Shown here: piece by piece, positions 45,069-57,104 of the stretch
Layout: each line of letters starts with the position of its first letter
Position numbering within the stretch: position 1 is the first letter of the stretch
Assembly: GCA_037355855.1 (NCBI GenBank)
Contig: CM074758.1
Span: forward strand, 7,661,001-7,725,000
Length of the DNA: 64,000 nucleotides
Direction: 5' to 3'
Origin: Pseudo-nitzschia pungens
Taxonomy: Eukaryota > Bacillariophyta > Bacillariophyceae > Bacillariales > Bacillariaceae
Translations under genes and position numbers: made by a program
The notes under the pieces: model-generated
What the model was told of the DNA's origin: nothing
The model's input: the letters and a program-made list of their open reading frames with translations, nothing else
The model's database searches: none

Positions 45069-46799
45069 TTACAACTTGTCGCGATGCAGAATGTTGCTTC
45101 CGTATTCTTCGTAGTCTGTTTTGGAGGTCCACATGGACTTGAAGGTGGCGAGACTTCCCAGGATGGATCCACCGACAAACGCCGAGTTGACGCGCTCGGG
45201 AGGGGCCGAGATTCGTATTTTTGTGTGGGCGGGAGACCGGGATCGCACCTCGTACAGCATCCGGTCACCGAATCCGGGCAGGAGCGTGGATCCACCGGCC
45301 AGGACCACCTGCGAAAACAGGGTGGATCTCAGATCGATGTCGCTCTTCATGATGGAATCGACGAGAATGTCGGCGACACCGGCCTCCTCGGATCCGATCA
45401 GCGAGGGGTCGAACAAAATGTTCGGGGCGTCGTAGCGCTCCGTCGAGAGGGTGACCCCCTGCCCGTCGGGCAGTGTGTATTGCGTCCTGGAATCCTTTTC
45501 CGTGGAATCGTCCGCGACCGGGGTTCGCGTCACGAAACACGTTTCCTCCTTCATCGTTTTCACCAGGTCGGCCTCGGCCGTCGTGGTGAAGGAGAGTCCC
45601 GACCGGCGGAGGAGCAGCTGCATCTGGCGCGTAACGTCCCGTCCGGCCACGTCGCTCCGGGTCACCGAGTGGGGGAGGGCGAATCCCTCGTACACGGGAA
45701 CGGCGTGCGTGACACCCTCACCAACGTCCAAAACGACGCCGGTGGTTCGTCCGGATGCGTACAGACTGAGGACCGCGGGGGGCGCAAAGAACAGGGCGGG
45801 GGCCCGGAAGGTCTCGAAGAAAATCTCGGCCACCTTGTCTCGGTTTTGGCAGGGGTTCAGGGGAGCCTCCGTCAACAAGACCGGGTGGTCCTCGGCCTTG
45901 ACATTGATATTGGGTTTCGAGTAGATGTGCTGCAACGGGGGAGATGCGAAGGTTGGAAAAAACAAAAAAACATCCGGACAACACCGAAACAAATAATGAG
46001 AAACTCGCGGCAGCAAACCATCGTCGCGAGTCGACCTCTGACGCAGTGACACTTGTGCCACGATGCAACTCGAACGTACCTCCCAGAGTGCTTCCATGGC
46101 ATCCCATCCTCCGTCTACTATGTGTCCCTTGTCCATGGGATATTCCAAGAGAAAGGCACCTCGGTGATCGTCTAATTTCTTTCCAACAAAAATGGACGAG
46201 GGACCGGTGGCAACAGAGGACGACAAGCTCTGCTCGGTCTCCAGTGCCCCACCGGGCATGATCCGCGTGTGCTTGGTTCTGCCAACCTTGGTACCAATCA
46301 CGACCTGTTCGGGGTTTATGAAGTTGTTGGGGGAGTGGAGTGGAGTGGAGTGGAGCGGAGTGCGGAAACAAGACGGGGGAGGCAAGGCGCGCGACGGGTT
46401 AGATAGAATACTATTCGAAGTGCAGCATGCAAGGCGCGATACCGTTGGGTATCGCCATCACCATCTCTCGTTTTTCTTTCTCAAGATGCCACGGCGGAAT
46501 CCTTTCTCGTCACTCCGAGAGACACAATATTATAATAATAATATGGTAATATACCGAACTCGTTGAACGGCAACGTGCGCGTTGTTGGATTCCTCCGCCA
46601 TCTTTCCAACCGCGATCCCGGCGTTCTCTCCCAATGCCTTCCATTGCAATGGGTGCAGAACGACGACCAAACTTGCCTTGGGTTTCGAGGTTCCGGCAAA
46701 TCCGGCTTTGAGGGTCCCCGTTCCGTTATCGATGACCACGGGCTGGTTGAGGAGCAAGGAGCTGCCCGAGGCATCACCCGGTGTTGCTTCCGACGCCAT
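45069..46799 (-). CDS. Actin-related protein, Arp1/centractin-like, three exons
   Basis: Exons 46799-46677, 46304-46080 and 45929-45069 (402 residues). Intron 1 (46305-46676) starts with GC (AAG|GCAAGT...ACAG), intron 2 (45930-46079) with GT; both are phase 0. Actin-fold motifs are QPVVIDNGTGTLKAGFAG, KVGRTKHTRIMPG, DDHRGAFLLEYPM, DHPVLLTEAPLNP, RTTGVVLDVGEGVTHAVPVY and QVVLAGGSTLLPGFGDRM, ending in SKTDYEEYGSNILHRDKL, close to the SK.Y.E.G..I.HRK end of actin and Arp1. Length and the Arp1-like N-terminus favour centractin (dynactin filament) over actin, but other Arps are not excluded. It diverges from the mTERF gene with 776 bases between the starts. Confidence 0.85.
46305..46676 (-). other. 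GC-AG intron of the Arp1-like gene
   Basis: Donor CCCAAG|GCAAGT, acceptor GAACAG|GTCGTG. The donor matches the strong AG|GCAAGT consensus of GC-AG introns. Joining gives KPK-VVIGTKVGRTKH, in line with actin-fold alignment. No suitable GT donor lies nearby. Confidence 0.8.
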
Positions 46800-47575
46800 G
46801 TTCGAATCGGAACTTTCTGTGCGATGAATTTGTTTGTTTGTTTGTTTGTTTGTTTGTTGGGGCGAGTCCGTTGGCAAAGGATTGCTGGATCTCTGGCTAG
46901 CTTCGTACAACGATGCCGCACTGCAATACAAATAACGACCGTACGAACTGCGATGTGAGGCGCAATGATTGTTGCCCGTCTTTGTTGGGTGCAGTAGAGG
47001 CGCAGTGCCCCTGGTAGTACAGTATCGCAAGCGGTAGCAGTTGACTGACTTTTTTTTTCTCGAGAGAGGCACTCGGCACGACGCATCGGCAACCGGAGGA
47101 GGCATTACTGTTTGCGACCCGAGAAAGAACTAATATAGTACTTAACGGTTGATGATGGAGCCATTTTTTCTCCGCAGTCGTTCGGTTGTTCGTGCACGAA
47201 AAAATAAAAAAAAACTTTTAATTTTGAGTGCGAGGAGCGCATGATGTCCCAATCTGAGGTTGTTGATCGATGACATGACAGACTGTTGAACTCATTCCAT
47301 CATTCTTCTTGTTGAAATTGACTTCTCGTCGAAAAACTCTTTCTCTCTCAACATCTCATTTTGATTGAATTCCCTTTTCCGGTTTCGAATATAGACCATC
47401 TACATTACTGTACCGGTATACCAGTCCGTTGCTATCTAAAACGATGCATGTATCAAGTTGATCCGACTGTACGGCAAATCGAAAATCTGTATCTTCCCTA
47501 CGAGAGGGAAATCAAAGCTGTCGCGAATCAATCAATCCATCCACCAAAAACGGTGCAAGCAGAGAGGAAAGAGCC
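46800..47575. promoter_or_regulatory. Shared divergent upstream region of the Arp1-like and mTERF genes
   Basis: 776 bases between divergent starts, so it should carry both promoters. A TTTG pentameric run (46829-46857) lies in the Arp1 5' leader. No named motif is recognised. Confidence 0.5.
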
Positions 47576-50033
47576 ATGGGCTACAACGGCGGTTTTGTGA
47601 CTTCCACCAGCGTCCCGTCGTATACCATCGGAACAATAGTCGCGATCTTCTCAGTATTAGCACTGCCTGCGACAGCCTTTGTCCCATCGGTGGTTCACGA
47701 ACATCGACTGCTTGTACACAAACGACAAGCCCAATCCTACAATGGCAAATTTCCACCCTTTTCGCTTGGCACTCGGCAGATTGTTACCACCACACGACAA
47801 AACGCCGCCGCCGACAGCAACAGCGACAGCGACAGCGAAAACGAATCAAACAGCAGCAACAAAAGCGGCAACGATTCCGAGAACAATTCAAAAAACAATG
47901 CCATAACCGACAAGATTCGCTGGATATTCGAAGACTCGGACGGGGAATTTCTGGAGGATGGCGATTATTACGACGACGAGGACGGGGACGACGATTTCTT
48001 TGACGATTTGTTCCTCACGGACGACGAGGAATTCGATGGCTACAGCGACAGCGGAGGATTCATCACCGACGACAACGACGAGGACGGACCCGATGCCAGT
48101 CTCAGCGAGGACGATCTCATGGAGTTGCACGACATGTATCCGGACCTACAACCCACAACAGCAGCAGCAACACCCCCTTCCACGAAACCCGGGACCACTT
48201 CTTCCTCGGTCTCGCAAAGGGAAGGAGACCCCGTGAACCGGAATGCGTCGAAGCGAGCCTCTGCCACAACGACCCAAACCGTGGCAATGACCGACCTCAC
48301 CCAAAGCAACGGAACAACGGTCTCCCTGGACAACATCCTGGCGTCCCTCGAGTCGGATCTGTCCTATTTTTATCTCCGGGACGAACTGGGCATTTCGGAA
48401 GACACCATGTGGAAGATCACGAACGAGGCTCCATCCGTTCTCGGACTCAAGGCGAACAACGTGCGCAACAAGGTCCGCGTCTTGCAGTCTCTCGTTGGCT
48501 TTACGGATGCCGAGATTCGGGAGCTGATCACCTCCCAGCCGACGCTGTTGCAGCTCAGTGCCAAAAAGAATCTTTCTCCCACCATACTGTACTGGATCCG
48601 GCAGCTCGAGATTGGTAAAAAGGAATTGAAAACTCTGATTCCTGGGATGCCCGGCCCTGTTGAAGTACTCGAGGGCCAACATCCATCGCAAACTGATGTT
48701 CTTTCAAACCACAATGGGGTATTCCGTCTCCGAGTGTCGCAAGATCTTGACCAAGGATCCCCGCCTGCTGATGAGCAGCGTCAAGAGCGGGCTGATACCG
48801 CGACTCAACTTCCTGCACAAGGAAGTGGAGATTTCCCTGTCGGACATTCGAAAGATCGCACTCAAAAACCCGCGGATACTGCGCATGAGCGTCGAGGCCA
48901 ACCTGACGCCCAAGTGCATCTTTTACTTCATCATGACGCTCCAGATGCACAACAAGGACGTTGCCAAGATGCTGCTGAAGTATCCGCAGATCCTCGATTA
49001 CAATCTGGAACACCACATACTGCCCATTCACCACTACTTTTTGAGCCTGGAGTTTTCGACCTACGAGTTCTCCCGCATCCTACAGCGGTATCCGCGACTG
49101 ATCACCTACAGCCTCATGCGCATCAAGCGCCGGATCGGGTACCTGCGGTACGAGCTCTCCCTCGAGGCGAACGCCATTCGTCGGATTCTCTACCAGTGTC
49201 CCCAAATCGTTTCGCTGGGCCAGGAAAATCTGGAGGAAACCGTCGGATTCTTGCTCCAAACCGTGGCTCCCGGTGCGTCGTTGTCGGACAGCAGCGGAGT
49301 CGTCGACGATTCCAGCACCAGCAGCAGCAGCAGTAGCAGCACCAACAGCACCGGCGGCAACGGCGACGATCATTTGGAATACGACGCTGCAGACGATGAT
49401 CTTTTGAGCGACGAGCTGGTCGACGCGGACGATCGCGACGCCCTGACCATTGTCCAGATTCTGGTGACCGGTTTGCCGACCCTTTTGCCCCTGAGCATCG
49501 AGAAGAATCTAGGACCCAAGGTGGAGTACCTGAGGGAGCGGCTGGGACAGGAAGAGCTCTCCGATGCGCTCTTGCGAATGCCCGCCTTGCTCGGCTATTC
49601 TCTAGAGAACCGGATACGGCCCCGGCTGGAAAGAATCCGGGAGGCACAAATCCCGGTCGGGAAAATTACGGTGGGCATTACTCTCAGGGAAGACTTGTTT
49701 GATGGCTGGCTGGAACGACAGATCCAGAATCGGTCCAAAACCCCGAAAAAAAAGACGCAGACCGCTCCTGCGAGCCGAAGCAAACGGTCGACCCCCCAAA
49801 AAACGAGCCCCAAAGCGCGATCGAAACCAAAAGCAGCCATTGTGCGGTCACCGGCGGCCGTGGTTGCCAAACCTCCCGCCGCGGACGGACGCGGGGAATC
49901 AAATAACGAAACGGGAACCGGAACTCGTTCGGGAGCAGTTCCGGGGGACGGCGCGGACAATGGAACGAACACCAAGGGCGGCAGCCGAGTCGTAGAGGAA
50001 GGTGGGAAAATAATTCACTGGCGCCGCAGATGA
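47576..50033 (+). CDS. Plastid-targeted mTERF-family protein, one frame break
   Basis: The N-terminus has a hydrophobic signal (IGTIVAIFSVLALP) ending ATAFVPS, the diatom plastid-import motif, so it should enter the plastid. An acidic Asp/Glu-rich segment (about 47930-48130) precedes at least six mTERF helical repeats with the usual Pro-L pattern: NEAPSVLGLKANNVRNKV, TSQPTLLQLSAKKN, TKDPRLLMSSVKS, ALKNPRILRMSVEAN, LKYPQILDYNLEHH, QRYPRLITYS, YQCPQIVSLGQE, RMPALLGYSLENR. The frame passes from one to the next at 48649-48653 (ATGCCCGGCC), where one extra base separates IPGMP from ALLKYSRANIH. The C-terminus is a basic, Lys/Arg/Pro tail. The family binds organelle nucleic acid and affects transcription, splicing or ribosomes; the target is unknown. 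Confidence 0.85.
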
Positions 50034-50966
50034 TGCGGGGGAAGAGCGCACTGCGTTTGTTGCACTATCCTGCTTCTTGCTATTGTTCGATAACTACAGC
50101 TTTGTCGACAGAAAAAATTCAAAACCATTGTAGTTGCTGATATCAATCGAAAGGTTTGATGAAGAATCACTAGTACTAGTAGTTCGCGTCTGACCTTCGT
50201 GCAACGAGGCGTTCGATGTTCCATACCGTATGGCATTTTCAAGCTTCCGGTGCACGGTCAAGACATCAAAGCAACACATGAGCTGAGTAATGCTCCCCTT
50301 CACCTAAATATCATCTGAAACAACAATCATAATGCCTGTTGCAAGACTTGGATGCTGCACATTATTTTATTTACGAGACTACAATGTACACCATCTGGAT
50401 TCGAATGCTGGGATAGAGAACCTTGAGATACGAAATTATTACGTATTTTTGAATTGTTCAGCCTGAACGTAAGATTAACCTTACCTGTGCTGTACCCCGG
50501 TACGAACGTACCGGGTACGGTAACCTTAGGTATTCATACTGTATCGTAAGGTTAACCTTAACCTTACTTTCTGCTTCCTGGCAATGATAAAGGCATTTTG
50601 AAATGATAGTAAAAAAAGATGTAGCTTTTTAGTTTCTCTCTTCCTCCGTTCGAAACATCTCGGTACTGTATGTAGCCTTACCAGTAATTACGTGTACTCG
50701 TAAGTTACGGTGTCTTTTTTCGAAACAGAGAGGAGTGAGTTCTCTTTCAAAAAGTCACACGACACACGACAAGAGTTCGTGGAAACGCATCCTCGATTCT
50801 TGTAAAACTACTGAGTTACTACTACTTCATGGATCACTCCCAAATCCAACTCAACCGAGTAATCCTACCGTACCGTAGAGGATCCTCCGTCTGAACCTCG
50901 CGTTCGGTCTTTGCTGCAATACAATTATAGCGCTCCCGATCCAATCTAATATTCGCGAGCACAACC
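50034..50966. other. Intergenic between mTERF and CASP
   Basis: No gene seen. TACTAGTACTAGTAGT lies at about 50170. A tight cluster of GTAAGGTTAACC motifs lies at 50468-50570 (including TTAACCTTACC, GGTAACCTTAGG and CGTAAGGTTAACCTTAACC). Confidence 0.6.
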
Positions 50967-53613
50967 ATGATGAAAATAATGGGCGGCGGAGGCGGAGGAA
51001 GCGGCGTTTCTTCCGCCCCCTCCCCGGGACAACACGATGCCTTGGTGTCGCTGCAAAAAGCTTCGAAAACCTGGAAGTCCTTCGACTGGGCCGGCAAGAC
51101 GACGCAGTGGGAGGCCACCATCTCCGAGAACAAGGAATCCCGCGAATCCAGCACGGCGGCCCGGAAACAACTCGCGGACACCACCAAGTCCTTCAAGCGA
51201 TTGGTAAAGAACGTGGAACTGTCCGGAAAGACCCTCGGATCGACGAGTTCGGAAGAAAACGTTGCGGCGACGCTCAAGGCGATCGAGGCGGTCTCGAAGC
51301 AGGCCAGGGTGACGGTCAAGTCCTATCAGGGTGAGTGAATGAGTGATCGAGCGAGCGAATCAGCGAGTGAATCGGAGAACTCTACTGTCTTTTGGTAAAT
51401 CGAAAGACCATGGGCTTTGAAGAGTTCTCTGGGTGGTGCTGGACGGTTCGGATTCGGCATCCGCATGTGTGTGTGTGTGCGTGTGTGTGCGTGTGTTTGC
51501 ATTTTCTGTTGGAGTCGCATTGCTCTTGCTTCGGTCACTCATCGACTCCGCTGTCTCATCGTTCTCAGAGGAGATCGATAATCTTACGAGGCGGAGCAAG
51601 GGCATCGAGAGCGCGTTCGACAAACTGACGAATGCACTCCATGACTTGCAAGATCCATCCGGACTCTTGGCCTCTGCCATGGAACAAATGAACGCCCAGC
51701 AGCAACAAATCCATCAATTGACACAGAAAGTCGAAGAAGTTTCCAACGAGAACGTCTCTCTCGATGCGAAACTCCAAAAGTCCATAGAAGAAGGACGAGC
51801 CGCGAAATCTTCCGCTGCGGCCAATAGCAGCAGCAAGGAAGAGAAGGAAGAAATCATGCAGCTTCGGAGGGAGGTTGCCGAATACGAGGTGGAATTCCGC
51901 TCGCTGAAGAACCAGGACATTACCATTCGCAAACTCGAGAAGCGCATCGAGGAACTCCAGCAGGGAGGAGAAGAAGAATTCCAGGCGAAACTTGAAGCCG
52001 CAAAGCAGGAACTCGCCGAGACGGAGGGACGTCGAACCACGGAGGCCCTCGAGCGAGAAGCCGCCATGGAACGAAAGGTACAGACGCTCCAGCTGCAGCT
52101 CAAGGCCGAAGCCGCGGGCCGGGCGGCCACCAACAAGCACATGCTGGAGGCCAGCGAGGGTGCGGGAGAACGAGAGGCCGCGTGGGATGCCCAGCGCCGT
52201 ATTCTGGTGGACGATGCGGAACGGGTCCGGGTCATGCTGCACGAGGCCTCCCGGGAACGAGACGAGCTCCGCCTCAAGGTGGCGGCACTCGAGGGATCGA
52301 GCGACGGCAAGCCCCTGGCCACGGCGCCTTCGAGTGGCGGTATCAACGTAGCGGATTTGTTGAACGAACGACAGGCCTACGAAGCGGAGGTCGCGGAATT
52401 GTCCCACACCGTGAATGCCCTGAGAGAAGAGATGAGCGTCAAGGACAATGCCATGCTGGACGAAAGCCGGGCCCTGCAATCCAAGATCGACGCACTGGAG
52501 GAACAAAACGAACGACTGAACTCGGAATTGTCCGACACTGCCGAGCAGCTCGAAGCGGCTCCTTCCAGGTCCTTGGTAGACAGCATGAAGCGAGAACTGC
52601 GAATTCTGAAGCGCTTGGAGTACAACGCCGAGGATCCCGAGATGCCCGACAGTGATCCCGAAATTGCCGGACGGAACGAGGACCAAGGGAACGATCTCGA
52701 ATCGGTTTTGGTGGCGAAATTGCGACGAATGGAAACGGAGCTCGTGAAAGAGAGGAACCAGAACAGCGAATTGACACAACGGCACGAGTCATTTACCAAG
52801 GAAATCAAGGAACTCGAGCAAGCCAAGTCGAATGCAGAGCGTGTCATTGCGTCGCTCGAACAGGACCTGGACAGAGCCATTTCATCGTCCACGACAAAGC
52901 CAAAAGAAGAAAAGCCTGCGACCGACGTTTTGCCCATGGCTCCCAGCGATCCCAATGCGCTACAAAGTGTATTGGATCCCACTGCCCCGCCCCCACTTCC
53001 GCCGCGAAGCGCGAAAGATACCTCTTCGAAAACCAGTGCCGAAGAAAAGATGTCTGATGACCGCTCGGTGGCCAACATTATCATGTCGCAGCGCGACCGT
53101 CTTCGGGCCAGATGCGACGCGCTCGAGGCGGAGAGGGATTCCTTTAAGAAAGAACTACAGATCCAAGTGGACAGCGCGGAGTCTTTGAGAGCGGACAACA
53201 CGAAACTGTTTGAAAAAATGAGGTATCTGCAGAGTTACAACAAAAACTCCTCGAACAGCCGTTCGAATCCATATTCGAGACAGAACTCCCGCGACCTGGA
53301 TTTGGAAGCACTGGAGCAGCGGTACGAGGCATCCGTTGACCCATTCCGTCAATTCAGCAAGTCGGAGCGACAACGGAAACTCCAAGAAATGTCACCCATG
53401 GAACGCACGGTATTTGTAGTCGCCAAGACCATGCTGGGTACCAAGGAAATGCGGACGTTTTTGTTTTTCTACGTGTTAGCGATGCATCTGCTTGTGTTTT
53501 CCACCACCTTTCACTGGTCACACAATGGTTCCGGCCAAGATTGTATGTTGTTGCGAGAAGAGCACTCTCATCTGCCTCCTGTTCACGATCATTCCACGGG
53601 GAATGGCGCATGA
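50967..53613 (+). CDS. CASP: CASP-type golgin (Golgi membrane coiled-coil protein), two exons
   Basis: Exons 50967-51330 and 51569-53613, intron 238 bases (GTGAGT...CTCAG) containing a GT run; 802 residues. The N-terminal FDWAGKTTQWEATISENKES and VTVKSYQEEIDNLTRRSKG match the CASP start, followed by about 500 residues of coiled coil. The conserved CASP C-terminal block reads SMKRELRILKRLEYNAED, SQRDRLRARCDALEAERDSF, LRADNTKLFEKMRYLQSYN, and DPFRQFSKSERQRKLQEMSP. It ends with ERTVFVVAKTMLGTKEMRTF before the C-terminal membrane anchor LFFYVLAMHLLVFSTTF. It should act in tethering and transport within the Golgi. The start ATG 50967 is followed by a second in-frame Met, so the first residues may be MMKIMGG or MKIMGG. 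Confidence 0.95.
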
Positions 53614-54121
53614 GGCACGAGGCACGAGGCTCAACAACATGGAGAGCAACATTTTCAATGAATTGGACCGGGACGTAATCGATACACATCTAACGGTAGA
53701 ATCTTAACAGCTTAGATTCAAAGAAACAACGCGTATACGTTGGTAGCGAACAGGTTATGAGATTTTCGTACCCCGTAGGTCTTGCAATCAAAATTTGCAA
53801 TCCCAATCTATTAACCTGATTTCTGCTTTTTCTTGCTGCATTGCATTGACCACGTATAATAAGAATAAATTCAATTGTTTTAAAAATTCCGAATAAAAAC
53901 TATACAGTAAGTACCGTTTAAATACGACAGATATAATCCCCCGTCATGCTTGACGCGAATGATTCCAAGTTCCGTCGTACTAACAGACATACTTGCGACC
54001 CCTGCAGACCCACAGGGGATACAAATCTATCGAATCTGATACGCGCAAGATTGCCAAGGAGTTATGAGAACTGTCCTCATTTGAGAGTGGTTTCACATTA
54101 CTTTGTGTTCTTCCGAATTCC
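53614..54121. other. Spacer between convergent CASP and MATH-BTB genes
   Basis: AT-rich 3' flanking sequence for both genes; no gene or notable repeat seen. Confidence 0.6.
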
Positions 54122-55327
54122 TCACCAACATTTCCCAGCTACCGTCTCCTTGTGTTCTTTCCATCGTTTGACCAGTATCTCTCGGCTGCCGTCGACATCC
54201 AAATTGTTCTTCTCTAGGCACCTGCGAAGCGAAGTCACGTTCATGCATTCGGGATCGGTGGTAGCAGTGGAATGTACGGAGCGTTGGCAACGATCTATGT
54301 TGGTGTACCGCAGCAGTTCCGAGAGGAGTTTCGTCGAATCTTCGATGAGGGGCCAGCACTCACCCTTCATCACTTCCATGGCATCGGAGGCGTATAACTC
54401 CATTGCCTCTTCCTTCAGCAGGGGGCACGAGTGAGAATCTGCCAGCACCAACAGTCTCGCAGCCGTCGAGGGCACCAGAAACTTTTCCACGAGAACCGAC
54501 TCGGTGAAAACCTTGAGGTCGGTGCACCCGAACCGATCACTTTGCACGAGCATCGATTCCGAAAAGTTGATATCGTCTAGCTTGGGCTCGTTTCCGGTGT
54601 ATATAAAATCCAGGACCGTTTCAAACGTACATTCGTCCTCGTTGGGCAGTACTATCTGGATAATGTCAGAATCTTCGCTTTCATGCGTCGAATGGAAGGA
54701 GGATTCTGTCAGAACCAAGCTATGTAGTTCACTGGCTCGCGTTTCCAAAACTTGTTTGTGGGTCAAAATTTGCTTCTTGGTCGGGCCAACAACAAACCTA
54801 ACGTCGGAAGGATTCTTCAAGTGAAACAACGCAAAGTTTTCTTTGCGAGCCAATCGAGGATACCATACTTGCTTCGTTTCTTGTTGTGTTTCTGGTGCGA
54901 CCTCCAGATCAACCTCGATCGTTAGAGTCCCGGCTTCATCGCAACGTGCCAAAAGATTTTCTCTCGGCTTTTCTCTAAAACACAACGCAGTATCACCATT
55001 TCTAAAAAAGGAGCAAGCATAGTGCTCTATGACGGGCTCTATACTGGTTCGCGTATGAAGCCTTGCCTGAAGATGAAACCGGTTGGAAGTGGTTGTGGAG
55101 CTCTGGTAGTCGAGGCAAAGACGCATTTCCACGGATTTCCCCCAATACCGAACATCGAGGCTCCAAGGATAACCATGAGCCTTGACACATCCAGTTCTGA
55201 ATCTATTTCTGCGGTTCTCAAAATTGTGGATGTGAAAGTAAATCTTCATGGCATCCCCGTAGGGATTTCCAACCGAAGTACTACCAGCAATTTTGTGAAC
55301 TCTCGTTTCAGTAGATCTTGACGCCAT
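54122..55327 (-). CDS. MATH-BTB-SAP domain protein
   Basis: 401 residues, single exon. Residues about 25-155 are a degenerate MATH/TRAF-like fold (AMKIYFHIHNFENRRNRF, GYPWSLDVRYWG). About 180-285 is a BTB/POZ domain (DVRFVVGPTKKQILTHKQVL, ETRASEL, TFETVLDFIYTGNEP), followed by BACK-like helices (LVPSTAARLLVLADSHSCP). The last 45 residues, NVTSLRRCLEKNNLDVDGSR then EILVKRWKEH, fit a SAP DNA-binding motif. MATH-BTB proteins are usually substrate adaptors of cullin-3 ubiquitin ligases; the SAP motif suggests chromatin or nucleic-acid contact. The MATH assignment is weaker than BTB and SAP. Confidence 0.75.
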   Translation of the reverse strand: MASRSTETRVHKIAGSTSVGNPYGDAMKIYFHIHNFENRRNRFRTGCVKAHGYPWSLDVRYWGKSVEMRLCLDYQSSTTTSNRFHLQARLHTRTSIEPVIEHYACSFFRNGDTALCFREKPRENLLARCDEAGTLTIEVDLEVAPETQQETKQVWYPRLARKENFALFHLKNPSDVRFVVGPTKKQILTHKQVLETRASELHSLVLTESSFHSTHESEDSDIIQIVLPNEDECTFETVLDFIYTGNEPKLDDINFSESMLVQSDRFGCTDLKVFTESVLVEKFLVPSTAARLLVLADSHSCPLLKEEAMELYASDAMEVMKGECWPLIEDSTKLLSELLRYTNIDRCQRSVHSTATTDPECMNVTSLRRCLEKNNLDVDGSREILVKRWKEHKETVAGKCW

Positions 55328-57104
55328 AATGAGGAGCTTGCGCTACTAGCCAAGCGTATTGGTGTTGTTCCCGCTATCGTTGGTGGGATCGGTCGCAATA
55401 CTGGTATCGTTGCGGTTCAAATGTCGATATAGAAAGGATTACGGAACGCATTCAGTATAAAATAGGTTCCTCAAATCTTCACCGCAAAGCGAAGAAAATG
55501 AACCACTGAAATAATCAACTTTGATCACACTCACTACACGTACTACGAGTAGTTTCGAATTGTTCTTCAAATTCACTTGTTCGGTTTTCTTAAGATCGAC
55601 ATCCTTTTTCGTTTCACGTCATTGGGCGAATACGTCTACCTGTCAAACAAGGCGATTTTATTTTTTTTGGCGAGAAGTGTGTGCTTCACTAGTATTTTTT
55701 GGAAGTGAAGTCGATAAATAGAAAAAACAATAATGAGACTACAGTAATGAACAAAATAAGTACGAGTACGTACCTTACTTTAACTTTCATCAATCACAAA
55801 CATAATGATGACAAGGACCGTACAGAATTGTGATTTCAAAACGATTGACGTCATTTTGCTAGTAAGATTACGGTACTGATATAAGTAGCATAATAATATT
55901 ATATTAACGGTACGTGTACTGGTCAGACTAGTCGTCTCATTGTGTGCATCATCGAAGCAAGCTTGTTGGTCGCGATACGTTAAACAATCGAAAAAGGGAG
56001 GAGATCTATTCCAACTCTAAACTCGATTGGGTGGCACATGAAATCTTTGATGAATTGTGGTGAAGGAACGTATTCATGATTCATGGTCTTATTACTACAT
56101 ACTTCTACTTCGTAATTGTTTTTTGTTGCGGTATTACGAAGTATTTTTTTTTTTTTTTCGTATTATCATCAAAGGAGCCTTGTTGGTACTGTGGCGATTG
56201 GCGACACGTTCACAAACAATCGAAAAAGGGAGGAGGTCTATTTCAACTCTTTCATGATTTTAATGAAAACGTATCGGTAACGGTAATGCTCCGAAGAAAT
56301 ACAGAACTTGTACGTGTAGTACGCAAATATTCAATATACTGTATGAAGTACTGAAATACAGAATTTTTTTCTTTTTGCGCCATCTTTCAATCTATCTATC
56401 TATCTTGTCTTGAATGTACTACTAAGCTCAACATGCCCAACCATGCCAGGCTAGAGTTGAAATAGCAGCGGTGGTGGCAGCAGCAGTGTTGGCGGCTACT
56501 TTTGCGGATTAACAGGACCAGATAGGTTCTGAGGTGCAATGAATGTGAAAGGGTGGAGGGGAGTGCAATACGAGACGGGCATTCGTCTTCGGTGGATTCG
56601 TACTACTATGTTGGCTAGGAAGTCTAGCGCAAGATGAGACAGCAATCTGTTTTGTATTACTACTAGTAGCGAGTGTTATAGAAAAGTCTCCCAAGGGCAG
56701 GAAACGTAACATGAAGTGCCGAGACAGTTCGTTTCATTTGTAGCTTCAGGAGGACGGGAATTTTCGAAGACAACACATTTTGTTAAAACTTAAACTATCT
56801 ACAATGCGTGCTATCAAGCTTGAACCTTTTTGCAGAGAGCTCCTCCTTCCAAACAACTGGGGAGCATTCGGTATTCGATCTCATACGATCTCACAACATC
56901 GGCATGCCATACCAGGGAAACTGCAACAGACGTATGCAACATACCTTTATCACCAAGGCAACCATTTCTGAGCCTCGTCACATACACCATCCTCATAGTT
57001 CCTCGGCTCGATTCCTAACAGCTGTCCGTTGGTTCTACGTACCAATGTACTAATTTCTACGTTGACCAGAGGACAGCTGTTACTACGAATTTCGTAGTTA
57101 CCCA
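55328..57104. other. Intergenic, 1.8 kb
   Basis: No gene seen. A diverged direct repeat pairs about 55971-56020 with 56202-56250, sharing AACAATCGAAAAAGGGAGGA. TACTAGTAG at about 56660. A T14-type run lies near 56144. Confidence 0.55.
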
